Assembly (NCBI GenBank): GCA_029245785.1
Contig: JAQWOR010000072.1
Coordinates: 1-64,000, forward strand
Length of the DNA: 64,000 bases
Source: Polaribacter sp.
GTDB lineage: Bacteria; Bacteroidota; Bacteroidia; Flavobacteriales; Flavobacteriaceae
Direction of reading: 5' to 3'
Under the pieces are notes generated by a model, which worked only from the letters and a program-made list of their open reading frames with translations, searched no databases and was not told where the DNA came from. A program made the translations under genes and the position numbers. This document shows positions 8,400 through 15,898 of the stretch, piece after piece; position 1 is the first letter of the stretch; each line of letters opens with the position of its first letter.

Positions 8400-9908
8400 A
8401 TGGCATTCCCATTAGTCAATTCTATCATTTCTTGGTTTTTAAAAAAACGGAAACACCAAATAGAATTGTTTCTAAAGTATCCCATTGATGTACAACAAGA
8501 ATTATTATTGCGATTGTTAAAAGATGCTAAAAACACAGAATTTGGCCTATCCTCTGCATTTTCTACCATTGAAGATTATACTAGTTTTACCCACAAAGTG
8601 CCTATTCAACAATATGAAAGTATTGAGCCTTTGATTGAAAGATGTAGAAAGGGCGAGCAGAATTTATTTTGGCCAACAGACATTAAATGGTTTGCAAAAT
8701 CTAGCGGAACCACCAATGCCAAAAGTAAATTTATTCCTGTAAGTGATCAAGCCATCGAGTATTGCCATATGAAAGCAGGTAAAGACATGTTGTGCTTGTA
8801 TATCAACAACAATGAAGAAACACAACTGTTTACTGGAAAAGGCTTGCGTTTAGGAGGCAGCTCTGCGGTGTATGAAGACAACAATTCATACTTCGGAGAC
8901 TTGTCAGCAATTATTATTGAGAACATGCCTTTTTGGGCAGATTTCAGCTCTGCACCAAGTCAAGAAACGGCATTGATGAGCGAATGGGAAACTAAAATGG
9001 AGGCGATTATTGACGAAACTATTGACGAAGACATTACAAGTTTAGTGGGCGTTCCCTCTTGGATGTTGGTATTATTACATCGTGTGTTAGAGAAAACAGG
9101 AAAAGAGACTATCTTGGACGTTTGGCCCAATTTAGAAGTCTATTTTCACGGAGGCGTAAACTTTAGTCCATATAAAGAGCAATACGAAAAATTGATTCCA
9201 AAAAAAGAGTTTAAATACTATGAAACCTACAATGCATCAGAAGGTTTTTTTGCCATTCAAGACCAAAATAATGCAGATGATTTACTATTGATGTTAGATT
9301 ATGGAATTTTCTACGAGTTTATTCCGATGGCAACCTACAAAGGAGAAAACTCTACCGCCATTCCAATTTCTGAAGTAAAAAAGAATACCAATTATGCCAT
9401 TGTCATTACAACCAATAGTGGCCTGTGGCGCTACCTTATTGGAGATACCGTAAAGTTTACGTCTCTAGATCCGTATCGCATCAAAATTACGGGGCGCACC
9501 AAACACTTTATCAATGTTTTTGGCGAAGAACTGATTATAGAAAATGCAGAAGACGCCTTGAAAAAAGCCTGTGAAAAAACCAATGCCTCTATTACCGATT
9601 ATACCGTTGGACCTATTTTTATGGGAGAGTCTCAAAAAGGCGGACATGAATGGATCATTGAGTTTAAAAAAGCTCCAAAAAATTTAGAGTATTTTACGGA
9701 GTTATTAGACAATGCGCTAAAAGCCATCAATTCAGATTATGAAGCCAAACGATATCGCAACATGACCTTGGCAATGCCAACAATACATCAAGCAAAACAA
9801 GGCTTGTTTTATACATGGCTCAAAGAAAAGGGGAAACTAGGCGGACAGCACAAAGTGCCAAGACTTTCCAATACACGTGATTTTGTAGAGGAGTTGTTGC
9901 GGTTGTAA
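8400..9908 (+). CDS. GH3 auxin-responsive promoter family protein (acyl-adenylating amidosynthetase)
   Basis: A 502-residue member of the GH3 branch of the ANL adenylating enzymes. Plant relatives activate a carboxylic acid with ATP and join it to an amino acid; the substrate of the bacterial members is unknown. ATP-binding motifs are visible: SSGTTNAKSKFIPVS (about 100-115), YYETYNASEGFFA near 275-290, GLWRYLIGD near 340 and TGRTKHFINVFGEEL near 360-375. Length is normal for the family. It stands alone, with a decayed gene downstream. Confidence 0.88.
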   Translation: MAFPLVNSIISWFLKKRKHQIELFLKYPIDVQQELLLRLLKDAKNTEFGLSSAFSTIEDYTSFTHKVPIQQYESIEPLIERCRKGEQNLFWPTDIKWFAKSSGTTNAKSKFIPVSDQAIEYCHMKAGKDMLCLYINNNEETQLFTGKGLRLGGSSAVYEDNNSYFGDLSAIIIENMPFWADFSSAPSQETALMSEWETKMEAIIDETIDEDITSLVGVPSWMLVLLHRVLEKTGKETILDVWPNLEVYFHGGVNFSPYKEQYEKLIPKKEFKYYETYNASEGFFAIQDQNNADDLLLMLDYGIFYEFIPMATYKGENSTAIPISEVKKNTNYAIVITTNSGLWRYLIGDTVKFTSLDPYRIKITGRTKHFINVFGEELIIENAEDALKKACEKTNASITDYTVGPIFMGESQKGGHEWIIEFKKAPKNLEYFTELLDNALKAINSDYEAKRYRNMTLAMPTIHQAKQGLFYTWLKEKGKLGGQHKVPRLSNTRDFVEELLRL

Positions 9909-9946
9909 AGTTATTTTTTATTAGTTTAGAGAAAATTTAAAAGAAT

Positions 9947-10228
9947 ATGAAAAAATTAGCCCTACTCGCTTTTTTGATATCTATCAATATTTTTGGACAA
10001 GAAACCAAGGAAAAAAAATTACTTCTAAAGTAGATGCTGTAACTGTATTTTTAGAAAGTGCACAAATAACCAGAAACAAAAGCATTCAACTAAGCAAAGG
10101 AACAACCCTTTTAAAATTTGTTGCTTTATCTCCTTTTATAGATGCAAAAAGCATCCAAGTGAAATCAAAAGATCTAGAAATTCAGTCGGTTGCTTTTCAA
10201 AAGAATTTTTTAAAGAAAAACACTAAGA
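9947..10228 (+). pseudogene. 5' remnant of a DUF4139/MuiA-like gene, frameshifted and truncated
   Basis: The remnant starts with a signal peptide, MKKLALLAFLISINIFGQ. The frame breaks in an A8 run at 10011-10018, where the first frame soon reaches a TAG. A one-base shift continues into SKVDAVTVFLESAQITRNKS and QVKSKDLEIQSVAF, which match the N-terminal DUF4140 domain of mucoidy-inhibitor MuiA family proteins. Such proteins are normally more than 500 residues long, but similarity stops after about 90 codons, near 10225. Beyond that point the DNA codes for something else on the opposite strand. The ORF at 10159-10386 in the track is the shifted tail of this remnant. Family assignment is by eye. 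Confidence 0.72.
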
Positions 10229-10355
10229 ATCTGGTAGTTTCTGCTTTTAAAACTTCTTTAACAAGTAATGTTACTGGTTTTTCAACGTCATTGTTTGAAA
10301 AAGTTGCGGATCCAAGTAATACAAGGGTCAATAATAAAAATACTCTTTTCATCAT
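10222..10355 (-). pseudogene. 5' remnant of a secreted-protein gene, C-terminus lost
   Basis: Read on the minus strand from ATGATG at 10355, the DNA gives a clean lipoprotein-less signal peptide, MMKRVFLLLTLVLLGSATF, followed by SNNDVEKPVTLLVKEVLKAE. After about 44 residues the frame enters antisense MuiA sequence and stops at 10197. It is too short for the ORF track. The quality of the signal sequence argues that this was a real secreted protein whose 3' part is gone. Upstream on the same strand (10356-10448) a short stretch reading DVKIEELPKGLPLTAQDHNG may be another coding scrap. Function unknown. Confidence 0.55.
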
Positions 10356-10475
10356 TTATAGAATTAATGCTCCATTATGGTCTTGAGCGGTTAGGGGTAG
10401 ACCTTTTGGCAATTCTTCAATTTTTACATCTTGTTTACTTCTTTCAGTTCAGTCTCTTTTAAGTGAGTGGCTTTT

Positions 10476-10506
10476 GCCCTTCTTTAATTAGGGCTTTTCT
10501 TTTTTC
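10476..10506 (+). terminator. Weak stem with T-rich tail
   Basis: GCCCT TCTTTAATT AGGGC is followed by TTTTCTTTTTTC. The stem is only 5 bp, but the tail is typical of intrinsic termination in the plus direction. No intact plus-strand gene ends just before it, so it may be left from a lost gene. Confidence 0.4.
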
Positions 10507-10749
10507 TAAACTTCTTCTTTTCCACAAAATGCTTCTTTTAAATGCATACCAATTTCTTATATGGTTCATTTTTAATTGTTACAACTACCTTATGTAAGGA
10601 GTAACAATCTTTTTTGTTCTTTTCGTTTTTCTTACGTTTAAAGAAAAATGTGGGGGAAATAATTTCAACCTATTTAGAAGAAAAATATAAATACTCTATT
10701 TTTAGACTGAAATACTCTTCAAACCTACTACAAATACCTATGGCATACA

Positions 10750-10790
10750 ATACCCATTTATGGGGTTTTTTGAGTCCCATAAATGGGTAT
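10750..10790. repeat. Perfect 15-bp inverted repeat (hairpin 1)
   Basis: ATACCCATTTATGGG at 10750-10764 and its exact reverse complement at 10776-10790 are separated by 11 nt (GTTTTTTGAGT). It stands 3 nt before a second perfect hairpin. It has no T-tract directly after it and is not explained by any neighbouring gene. Confidence 0.9.
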
Positions 10791-10793
10791 AGG

Positions 10794-10824
10794 CTTGTCA
10801 CGGTTTCCGTGACAAGATTTTTTT
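10794..10824 (+). repeat. Perfect 10-bp hairpin with triloop and T7 tail (hairpin 2)
   Basis: CTTGTCACGG TTT CCGTGACAAG forms a perfect stem-loop and is followed by A and seven T (10818-10824). In the plus direction this is a textbook intrinsic-terminator shape. The tandem placement 3 nt after hairpin 1 suggests a structured element rather than a simple gene end. Confidence 0.8.
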
Positions 10825-11067
10825 AACACGCATCCAATCAGACACTTAAGAAAATTTTAAAAATCGAGGCAAAAAAGAAGAAAAAATAAAAAACGCAGAT
10901 TTTTACAAATAACCATATAAAAAATAGGTGTTTCACTAAATGTATTTTAGATAGATACAAGTAGGTATTTGATAAGAAAAAGTGAGTTGTCAGATTTCTG
11001 AAACTTATAGGTGTTTCATTTTTTTAGAACACATTAGAGCTTATTTAAAATCAAAAAGAACAGTCTT

Positions 11068-12045
11068 CTAAATCTTCCGTTCCACTACATAATCAATCAT
11101 TTGCAGTAATGAACTTTTATAAGTAGAGCTTGGGTAGTTTTCTAAAATTGCCAAGGCTTTATTTTTATAATCGTGCATTTTAACCGTAGCATATTCCATG
11201 CCGCCATGTGCGGTTACAAAGGCAATGACTTCTTTGACACGTTTTTTGTTGGTATTGTGTTTTTTAACAGCATTGATCAACCATTTTTTATCTTTTTCAG
11301 AACAGGTATTTAAGGTGTAAATTAGAGGCAATGTCATCTTTTGTTCTTTGATATCAATTCCAGTGGGTTTGCCAATTTTAGCGTCCGTATAATCGAACAA
11401 ATCATCTTTTATCTGAAATGCCATTCCTATGTATTCTCCAAACTTTCGCATTTGTTGTACGGTATCTTGATTGGCACCAACAGACGCCGCTCCGATTCCA
11501 CAACAAGCCGAAATTAGTGTGGCTGTTTTTTGTCGGATGATTTCAAAATAAACGACTTCTGTAATATCGAGTTTTCGGGCTTTTTCAATCTGCAACAATT
11601 CGCCCTCACTCATTTCTCGTACAGCGATAGAAATCAGTTTTAACAAATCAAAATCTTCATTATCAATAGAAAGTAATAAACCTTTAGAAAGCAAAAAATC
11701 GCCCACCAAAACGGCAATTTTATTTTTCCAAAGGGCATTGATCGAAAAGAAACCTCTACGACGGTTGCTATCATCTACCACATCATCATGTACCAAGGTT
11801 GCGGTATGAATGAGTTCTACCACAGCAGCACCACGATAGGTTCGTTCATCAAAACCTCCATCAGAAACCATTTTTGCGACTAAAAAAACAAACATCGGAC
11901 GCATTTGCTTTCCTTTTCTTCGCACAATATAATAGGTAATTCTGTTCAGCAACGGAACTTTAGACAACATAGAGTCTTTGAATTTCTTTTCAAAGAGTTC
12001 CATCTCATTTTCAATGGGGAGTTTTATGTGTGCTACAGTTTTCAT
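11068..12045 (-). CDS. Polyprenyl diphosphate synthase (trans-isoprenyl)
   Basis: This enzyme condenses isopentenyl diphosphate units onto an allylic diphosphate to make the long prenyl tail of quinones. Both aspartate-rich motifs are present: LVHDDVVDDSNRR and FQIKDDLFDYTD, with the family GKQMRP segment near the N-terminus. The ORF track starts at 12105, but the ATG at 12045 (MKTVAHIKLPIEN) gives about 325 residues, the usual length for octaprenyl-type synthases, so I chose that start. It stands alone on the minus strand between the decayed region and rlmN. Menaquinone side-chain synthesis is the expected role in this phylum. Chain length cannot be read from the sequence with certainty. Confidence 0.9.
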   Translation of the reverse strand: MKTVAHIKLPIENEMELFEKKFKDSMLSKVPLLNRITYYIVRRKGKQMRPMFVFLVAKMVSDGGFDERTYRGAAVVELIHTATLVHDDVVDDSNRRRGFFSINALWKNKIAVLVGDFLLSKGLLLSIDNEDFDLLKLISIAVREMSEGELLQIEKARKLDITEVVYFEIIRQKTATLISACCGIGAASVGANQDTVQQMRKFGEYIGMAFQIKDDLFDYTDAKIGKPTGIDIKEQKMTLPLIYTLNTCSEKDKKWLINAVKKHNTNKKRVKEVIAFVTAHGGMEYATVKMHDYKNKALAILENYPSSTYKSSLLQMIDYVVERKI

Positions 12046-12192
12046 TCGACTACCAAAAGTAAGAAAATTATCTGTCAATTTGGAGGGACTCAAGGAAGTT
12101 AACAAGGAATTCGGATTTAAAAACTAAATTCCGTTTTTAGCACTCAAACAATCTGGTTATAACGTAAAAATAGGGCTTTCTATTAAAAGTAG

Positions 12193-12212
12193 ATTCCTGC
12201 CTACGCAGGAAT
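12193..12212. repeat. Small palindromic repeat TTCCTGC...GCAGGAA (copy 1)
   Basis: ATTCCTGC CTAC GCAGGAAT is a perfect 8-bp stem followed by GACAA. A diverged copy in opposite orientation lies 100 nt away (12311-12335). Such TTCCTGCC-type hairpins resemble short dispersed intergenic repeats. Confidence 0.65.
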
Positions 12213-12310
12213 GACAAAAACAAGTTATAGGTGATTATAAGTTTCAAAAAAGCACATCCTAAATTTTAAATGCAAATTCTCTGACGAAATTGAGTCAATT
12301 TATTTTCCTT

Positions 12311-12335
12311 GTCATTTCTGTCCTACAGAAACGCA
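12311..12335. repeat. Small palindromic repeat (copy 2, opposite orientation)
   Basis: GTCATTTCTGTCCTACAGAAACGCA contains the stem TTTCTGT/ACAGAAA and matches the reverse complement of the element at 12193 in layout (GTCATTYCTG). It lies just beyond the rlmN stop codon. Confidence 0.5.
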
Positions 12336-12342
12336 TCCGTTT

Positions 12343-13383
12343 TTAGGACTTATTCGCCAATTGTCCACAGGCAGCATCAATATCTTTACCTCTACTTCTA
12401 CGTACATTTACAATAATATCATTCATTTCTAAATTAGAGATATAATTGTTAATTGTTTGTGGGCTTGCCTGCTGAAATTCTCCATCATCAATGGGATTGT
12501 ATTCAATCAAATTGACTTTACAAGGAACATATTTGCAAAAATTTACCAAGGCTTCAATATCTTCTTTCCTGTCGTTGATGCCTCCCCAAACAATATATTC
12601 GTAGGTAATTCTTCGCTGTGTTTTCTCGTACCAATATACTAATGATTCTTTCAATTCTTTTAAAGGAAACGTTGCGTTGAACGGCATGATAGAAGTTCTC
12701 ACCTCATCTATTGCTGAATGCAATGAAACTGCCAAGTTGAATTTTACATCATCATCAGCCATTTTTTTGATGATTTTTGGAACTCCAGAAGTGGAAACCG
12801 TAATTCGTTTTGGAGACATCCCTAAGCCTTCAGGTGATGTAATTTTTTCAATAGATTTAATCACATTGTTATAATTCATCAAGGGCTCTCCCATTCCCAT
12901 AAAAACAATGTTCGATAATTTATGATTGTAGTACAACAAACTTTCTTTATTGATGGCGGCAACTTGATCATAAATCTCATCTGGATTCAGATTTCGCATG
13001 CGTTTTAAGCGTGATGTTGCACAAAATTTACAATCCAAACTACAACCTACCTGACTAGAAACACAAGCTGTTGTTCTGGTATCTGTAGGAATCAATACTG
13101 ATTCTACAATCAATCCATCGTGCAATCGAACGGCATTTTTTACCGTTCCGTCTTTACTTCGTTGCATCGAATCTACCTCTACATGATTGATTACAAAGTT
13201 TTCTTGCAACATTTCTCGTGTTGCTTTAGACACATTGGTCATGTCATCAAAAGAATGTGTAGATTTACTCCACAACCATTCATACACTTGATTTCCACGA
13301 AAAGCTTTGTCGCCATTCGCTTCAAAAAAATCTCGTAATTGCTCTTTTGATAAAGCGCGTATGTCTTTCTTTTTGGGTTTCAT
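12343..13383 (-). CDS. rlmN: Dual-specificity RNA methyltransferase RlmN
   Basis: A radical SAM enzyme that methylates C2 of adenosine 2503 in 23S rRNA and A37 in certain tRNAs. At 346 residues it has normal length. The radical SAM cluster motif CSLDCKFC lies near residue 116, FMGMGEPLMNY follows, and the conserved C-terminal cysteine that carries the transient methyl group is present in DAACGQL. The gene follows queA on the same strand with a hairpin of about 70 nt between them. Confidence 0.96.
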   Translation of the reverse strand: MKPKKKDIRALSKEQLRDFFEANGDKAFRGNQVYEWLWSKSTHSFDDMTNVSKATREMLQENFVINHVEVDSMQRSKDGTVKNAVRLHDGLIVESVLIPTDTRTTACVSSQVGCSLDCKFCATSRLKRMRNLNPDEIYDQVAAINKESLLYYNHKLSNIVFMGMGEPLMNYNNVIKSIEKITSPEGLGMSPKRITVSTSGVPKIIKKMADDDVKFNLAVSLHSAIDEVRTSIMPFNATFPLKELKESLVYWYEKTQRRITYEYIVWGGINDRKEDIEALVNFCKYVPCKVNLIEYNPIDDGEFQQASPQTINNYISNLEMNDIIVNVRRSRGKDIDAACGQLANKS

Positions 13384-13401
13384 CTTCTACAAAAATACAC
13401 A

Positions 13402-13470
13402 AAACCTCACAAGGAATACTGAATCAAGCCTGCCTGCGGAAGACAGGTTCAGTACATACCTGTGAGGTTT
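13402..13470 (-). terminator. Nested hairpin between queA and rlmN
   Basis: AAACCTCAC...GTGAGGTTT forms the outer stem and TACTGAA...TTCAGTA the inner one, enclosing GCCTGCCTGCGGAAGACAGG. On the minus strand the flank is T-rich (TTTTGTGTATTTTTG), so it can end queA transcripts. The inner part is a dispersed repeat that recurs at 57088-57137, and the outer part resembles the terminators at 27821 and 34428. Confidence 0.7.
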
Positions 13471-13494
13471 GTTTGTTTTACTGTACTTCAGACT

Positions 13495-14544
13495 TTAAAT
13501 AATCAACATGGCATCTCCATACGAAGAGAAGTTGTATTTTTCTTTTACGGCAACTTTATATGCCTCCATCACAAAATCATATCCACCAAAGGCTGCTGCT
13601 TGCATTAACAAGGTAGATTTTGATTTATGAAAATTTGTAATCATACAATTGGCAATGCTAAATTCATAAGGAGGAAAAATAAATTTATTGGTCCATCCTT
13701 CAAAGTTATTCATTTTTCCACTTGCAGAAACTGAAGATTCTATGGTACGCATTACTGTTGTACCAACAGCGCAAATTCTTTTTTTATTTGCCATGGCTTC
13801 ATTAATTCTTGCCGATGTTTCTTTAGAAATATTAATTTTTTCAGAATCCATTTTATGTTTCGATAAATCTTCTACCTCAACAGGACTAAAGGTTCCTAAA
13901 CCAATATGTAATGTAACTTCAGAGAAATCAATTCCTTTAATTTCTAAACGTTTCATTAAATGTTTAGAAAAGTGCAACCCTGCAGCTGGTGCCGCAACAG
14001 CGCCTTCATGTTTTGCATAAATGGTTTGAAAACGTTCTGCATCAGATTCTTCTACGGCTCTTTCAAACTCTTTTGGCAAAGGGGTTTCTCCCAACTCTAA
14101 TAATTTCTCTCTAAATTCTTCATAAGAACCATCATATAAAAAACGTAAGGTTCTTCCTCTAGAAGTGGTATTGTCAATTACTTCTGCTACCAAACTGTTA
14201 TCTTCTCCAAAAAACAATTTGTTTCCAATTCTAATTTTACGCGCAGGATCTACCAAAACATCCCACAATCTATTTTCTGCATTTAATTCTCTCAACAAAA
14301 ACACTTCGATGCGTGCACCTGTTTTTTCTTTATTTCCAAACATTCTTGCAGGAAATACTTTTGTATTGTTTAAAACCATCACATCTCCTTCATCAAAATA
14401 GTCTATCAGGTCTTTAAACAACTTGTGCTCAATAGTTTGCTCTTTTCTATTCAACACCATTAAACGTGCTTCATCTCTATGCTCAGACGGATATTTTGCT
14501 AATAATTCTTCTGGCAATTCAATATTAAAATGCGATAATTTCAT
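13495..14544 (-). CDS. queA: S-adenosylmethionine:tRNA ribosyltransferase-isomerase
   Basis: QueA transfers and rearranges the ribosyl part of SAM onto 7-aminomethyl-7-deazaguanine at the tRNA wobble position, giving epoxyqueuosine. The 349-residue length is standard. Hallmarks seen are [21 protein letters not shown] at the start, [22 protein letters not shown] near the middle and [19 protein letters not shown] near the end. The gene is in the same orientation as aroA (upstream, 69 nt gap) and rlmN (downstream). Confidence 0.96.
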   Translation of the reverse strand: MKLSHFNIELPEELLAKYPSEHRDEARLMVLNRKEQTIEHKLFKDLIDYFDEGDVMVLNNTKVFPARMFGNKEKTGARIEVFLLRELNAENRLWDVLVDPARKIRIGNKLFFGEDNSLVAEVIDNTTSRGRTLRFLYDGSYEEFREKLLELGETPLPKEFERAVEESDAERFQTIYAKHEGAVAAPAAGLHFSKHLMKRLEIKGIDFSEVTLHIGLGTFSPVEVEDLSKHKMDSEKINISKETSARINEAMANKKRICAVGTTVMRTIESSVSASGKMNNFEGWTNKFIFPPYEFSIANCMITNFHKSKSTLLMQAAAFGGYDFVMEAYKVAVKEKYNFSSYGDAMLII

Positions 14545-14613
14545 ATGATTATTTTTCTAAGAATGCTGGCAAATATACAACATCGAGATAGGTGTTGTCA
14601 AGTGTTTTGCCTA

Positions 14614-15846
14614 TTAATTTATTTGAAAACCAATCTGTTGTAAATCTTTCCAAAAATCACGGTACGATTTTGTTACCACATCGGCTTCTAAAATATGGAT
14701 AGGAACTTTCAGTGCCAACGGCGCAAAAGCCATGGCCATTCTATGATCTTTATAGGTCTCTATAGAAATATTTGGTTGAATTTTTTGGGTTGCTTTCAAC
14801 TCCAAACTTTGGTCTGTTACAGAAATATGAGCCCCCAATTTTGTCAACTCATTTTCTAAAGCAACCAATCGATCTGTTTCTTTTATTTTTAACGTATGTA
14901 AACCCGATAGAGAACATGCAACTCCCAAACCAAAACAAGTTACGGCAATGGTTTGTGCAATATCTGGCGCATTTTTCAAATCGAGCACTAACAATTTTTT
15001 GGCAACGGCACTTTGTTTTACTAAGGTGATGGTGTTTTCGCCAAAAATAGTTGCAACACCAAAGTGTTTGTAAATCTCTACCAAACAAGAATCTCCTTGA
15101 AGGCTGTCTTTTTTATAAGACGACAACTGTATTTTTGATCCTATTTTGCTCAAAGCAACAATGCTATAAAAATAAGAAGCAGAACTCCAATCAGATTCAA
15201 CAACGATGGTTTTTTTTGCTGAAGTTCTCTTTGGCTTAACCTGTATCAATGCACCTTCAAAAACGGCATCAATATCTAGCTTCTTTAACAAACTCAATGT
15301 CATATTGATATACGGAACAGAAGTGATTTCTCCTAGCAATTCAATTTCTAAACCATTTGGCAAACTCGAAGCAATTAGCAACAACGCAGAAATATATTGA
15401 CTACTTACATTTCCTTGAATTTGAACGGTGTTTTTTTGAAGTTGCGTTCCTTTTATTCTGACTGGCGGATAGCCAACCTTATCTTCATAAGAAATCTCTG
15501 CTCCCAACGATTGCAAGGCTTCTACCAATATTTGTACCGGCCTGTTTTGCATTCTCTCAGAACCTGTAAGTACAACTTCTCTTCCTTCTTGAATAGAAAA
15601 ATAAGCAATTAAAAAACGCATGGCCGTTCCGGCATGACCAATATCAACCAACGTCTCTTTTGTTGACAAGGCATGCTGCAAATGACGAGAATCATCTGAA
15701 TCTGAACAATTTTCTATGTGTAACCCCTTCATTAGTTGCTGTAAAATCAACAACCTATTTGATTCACTTTTAGAACCTGAAATGGTGATTTCAGCGTTAA
15801 ACTTTGAATGCGGAGTGTTAAATTCTCTGTTAAATTGTAACTTCAA
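14614..15846 (-). CDS. aroA: 3-phosphoshikimate 1-carboxyvinyltransferase (EPSP synthase)
   Basis: AroA joins phosphoenolpyruvate to shikimate-3-phosphate in the shikimate pathway. The 410-residue protein shows ISGSKSESNRLLIL at the N-terminus, DIGHAGTAMRFLIAYFS (the NAGTAMR-type motif, here HAGTAMR) and YKDHRMAMAFAPLAL near the end. It is slightly shorter than proteobacterial enzymes but typical for Bacteroidota. It is transcribed divergently from the BNR-repeat gene with a 52-nt gap between start codons. Confidence 0.95.
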   Translation of the reverse strand: MKLQFNREFNTPHSKFNAEITISGSKSESNRLLILQQLMKGLHIENCSDSDDSRHLQHALSTKETLVDIGHAGTAMRFLIAYFSIQEGREVVLTGSERMQNRPVQILVEALQSLGAEISYEDKVGYPPVRIKGTQLQKNTVQIQGNVSSQYISALLLIASSLPNGLEIELLGEITSVPYINMTLSLLKKLDIDAVFEGALIQVKPKRTSAKKTIVVESDWSSASYFYSIVALSKIGSKIQLSSYKKDSLQGDSCLVEIYKHFGVATIFGENTITLVKQSAVAKKLLVLDLKNAPDIAQTIAVTCFGLGVACSLSGLHTLKIKETDRLVALENELTKLGAHISVTDQSLELKATQKIQPNISIETYKDHRMAMAFAPLALKVPIHILEADVVTKSYRDFWKDLQQIGFQIN

Positions 15847-15898
15847 TTGCGTGTATATTTTTAGATTTCTTATCTTTCAAATTCAAAACGAATCAACC

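Larger units (their letters stand above)
10391..11067. other. Non-coding stretch with hairpins and short repeats
   Basis: About 680 nt without a convincing gene. The listed ORFs at 10268-10462 and 10614-10826 have no recognisable domains, and the second runs through two DNA palindromes. The region holds a weak stem with a T-rich tail (10476-10506), two adjacent perfect hairpins (10750-10816), a separated inverted pair CAAATACCTA/TAGGTATTTG (10731 and 10962) and a 12-bp direct repeat ATAGGTGTTTCA (10924 and 11007). It lies next to two truncated genes, so a mobile-element scar is possible, but no transposase or integrase remnant was recognised. Confidence 0.6.

Noticed and set aside
10005-10025. 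A8 run as a programmed frameshift site in the MuiA-like gene
   Set aside because: The downstream part of the gene is missing anyway, so the shift is better read as decay.
10614-10826. 70-residue ORF listed in the track
   Set aside because: It has no domain or signal, and its second half is only a translation of the two perfect hairpins; a structural DNA/RNA element explains it better.
10924-11018. ATAGGTGTTTCA repeats as a small CRISPR array
   Set aside because: Only two 12-bp copies, no regular spacing and no cas genes.
15716-15898. N-terminal extension of the BNR protein in the ORF track
   Set aside because: It lies inside aroA on the other strand; a clear signal peptide starts at 15899.
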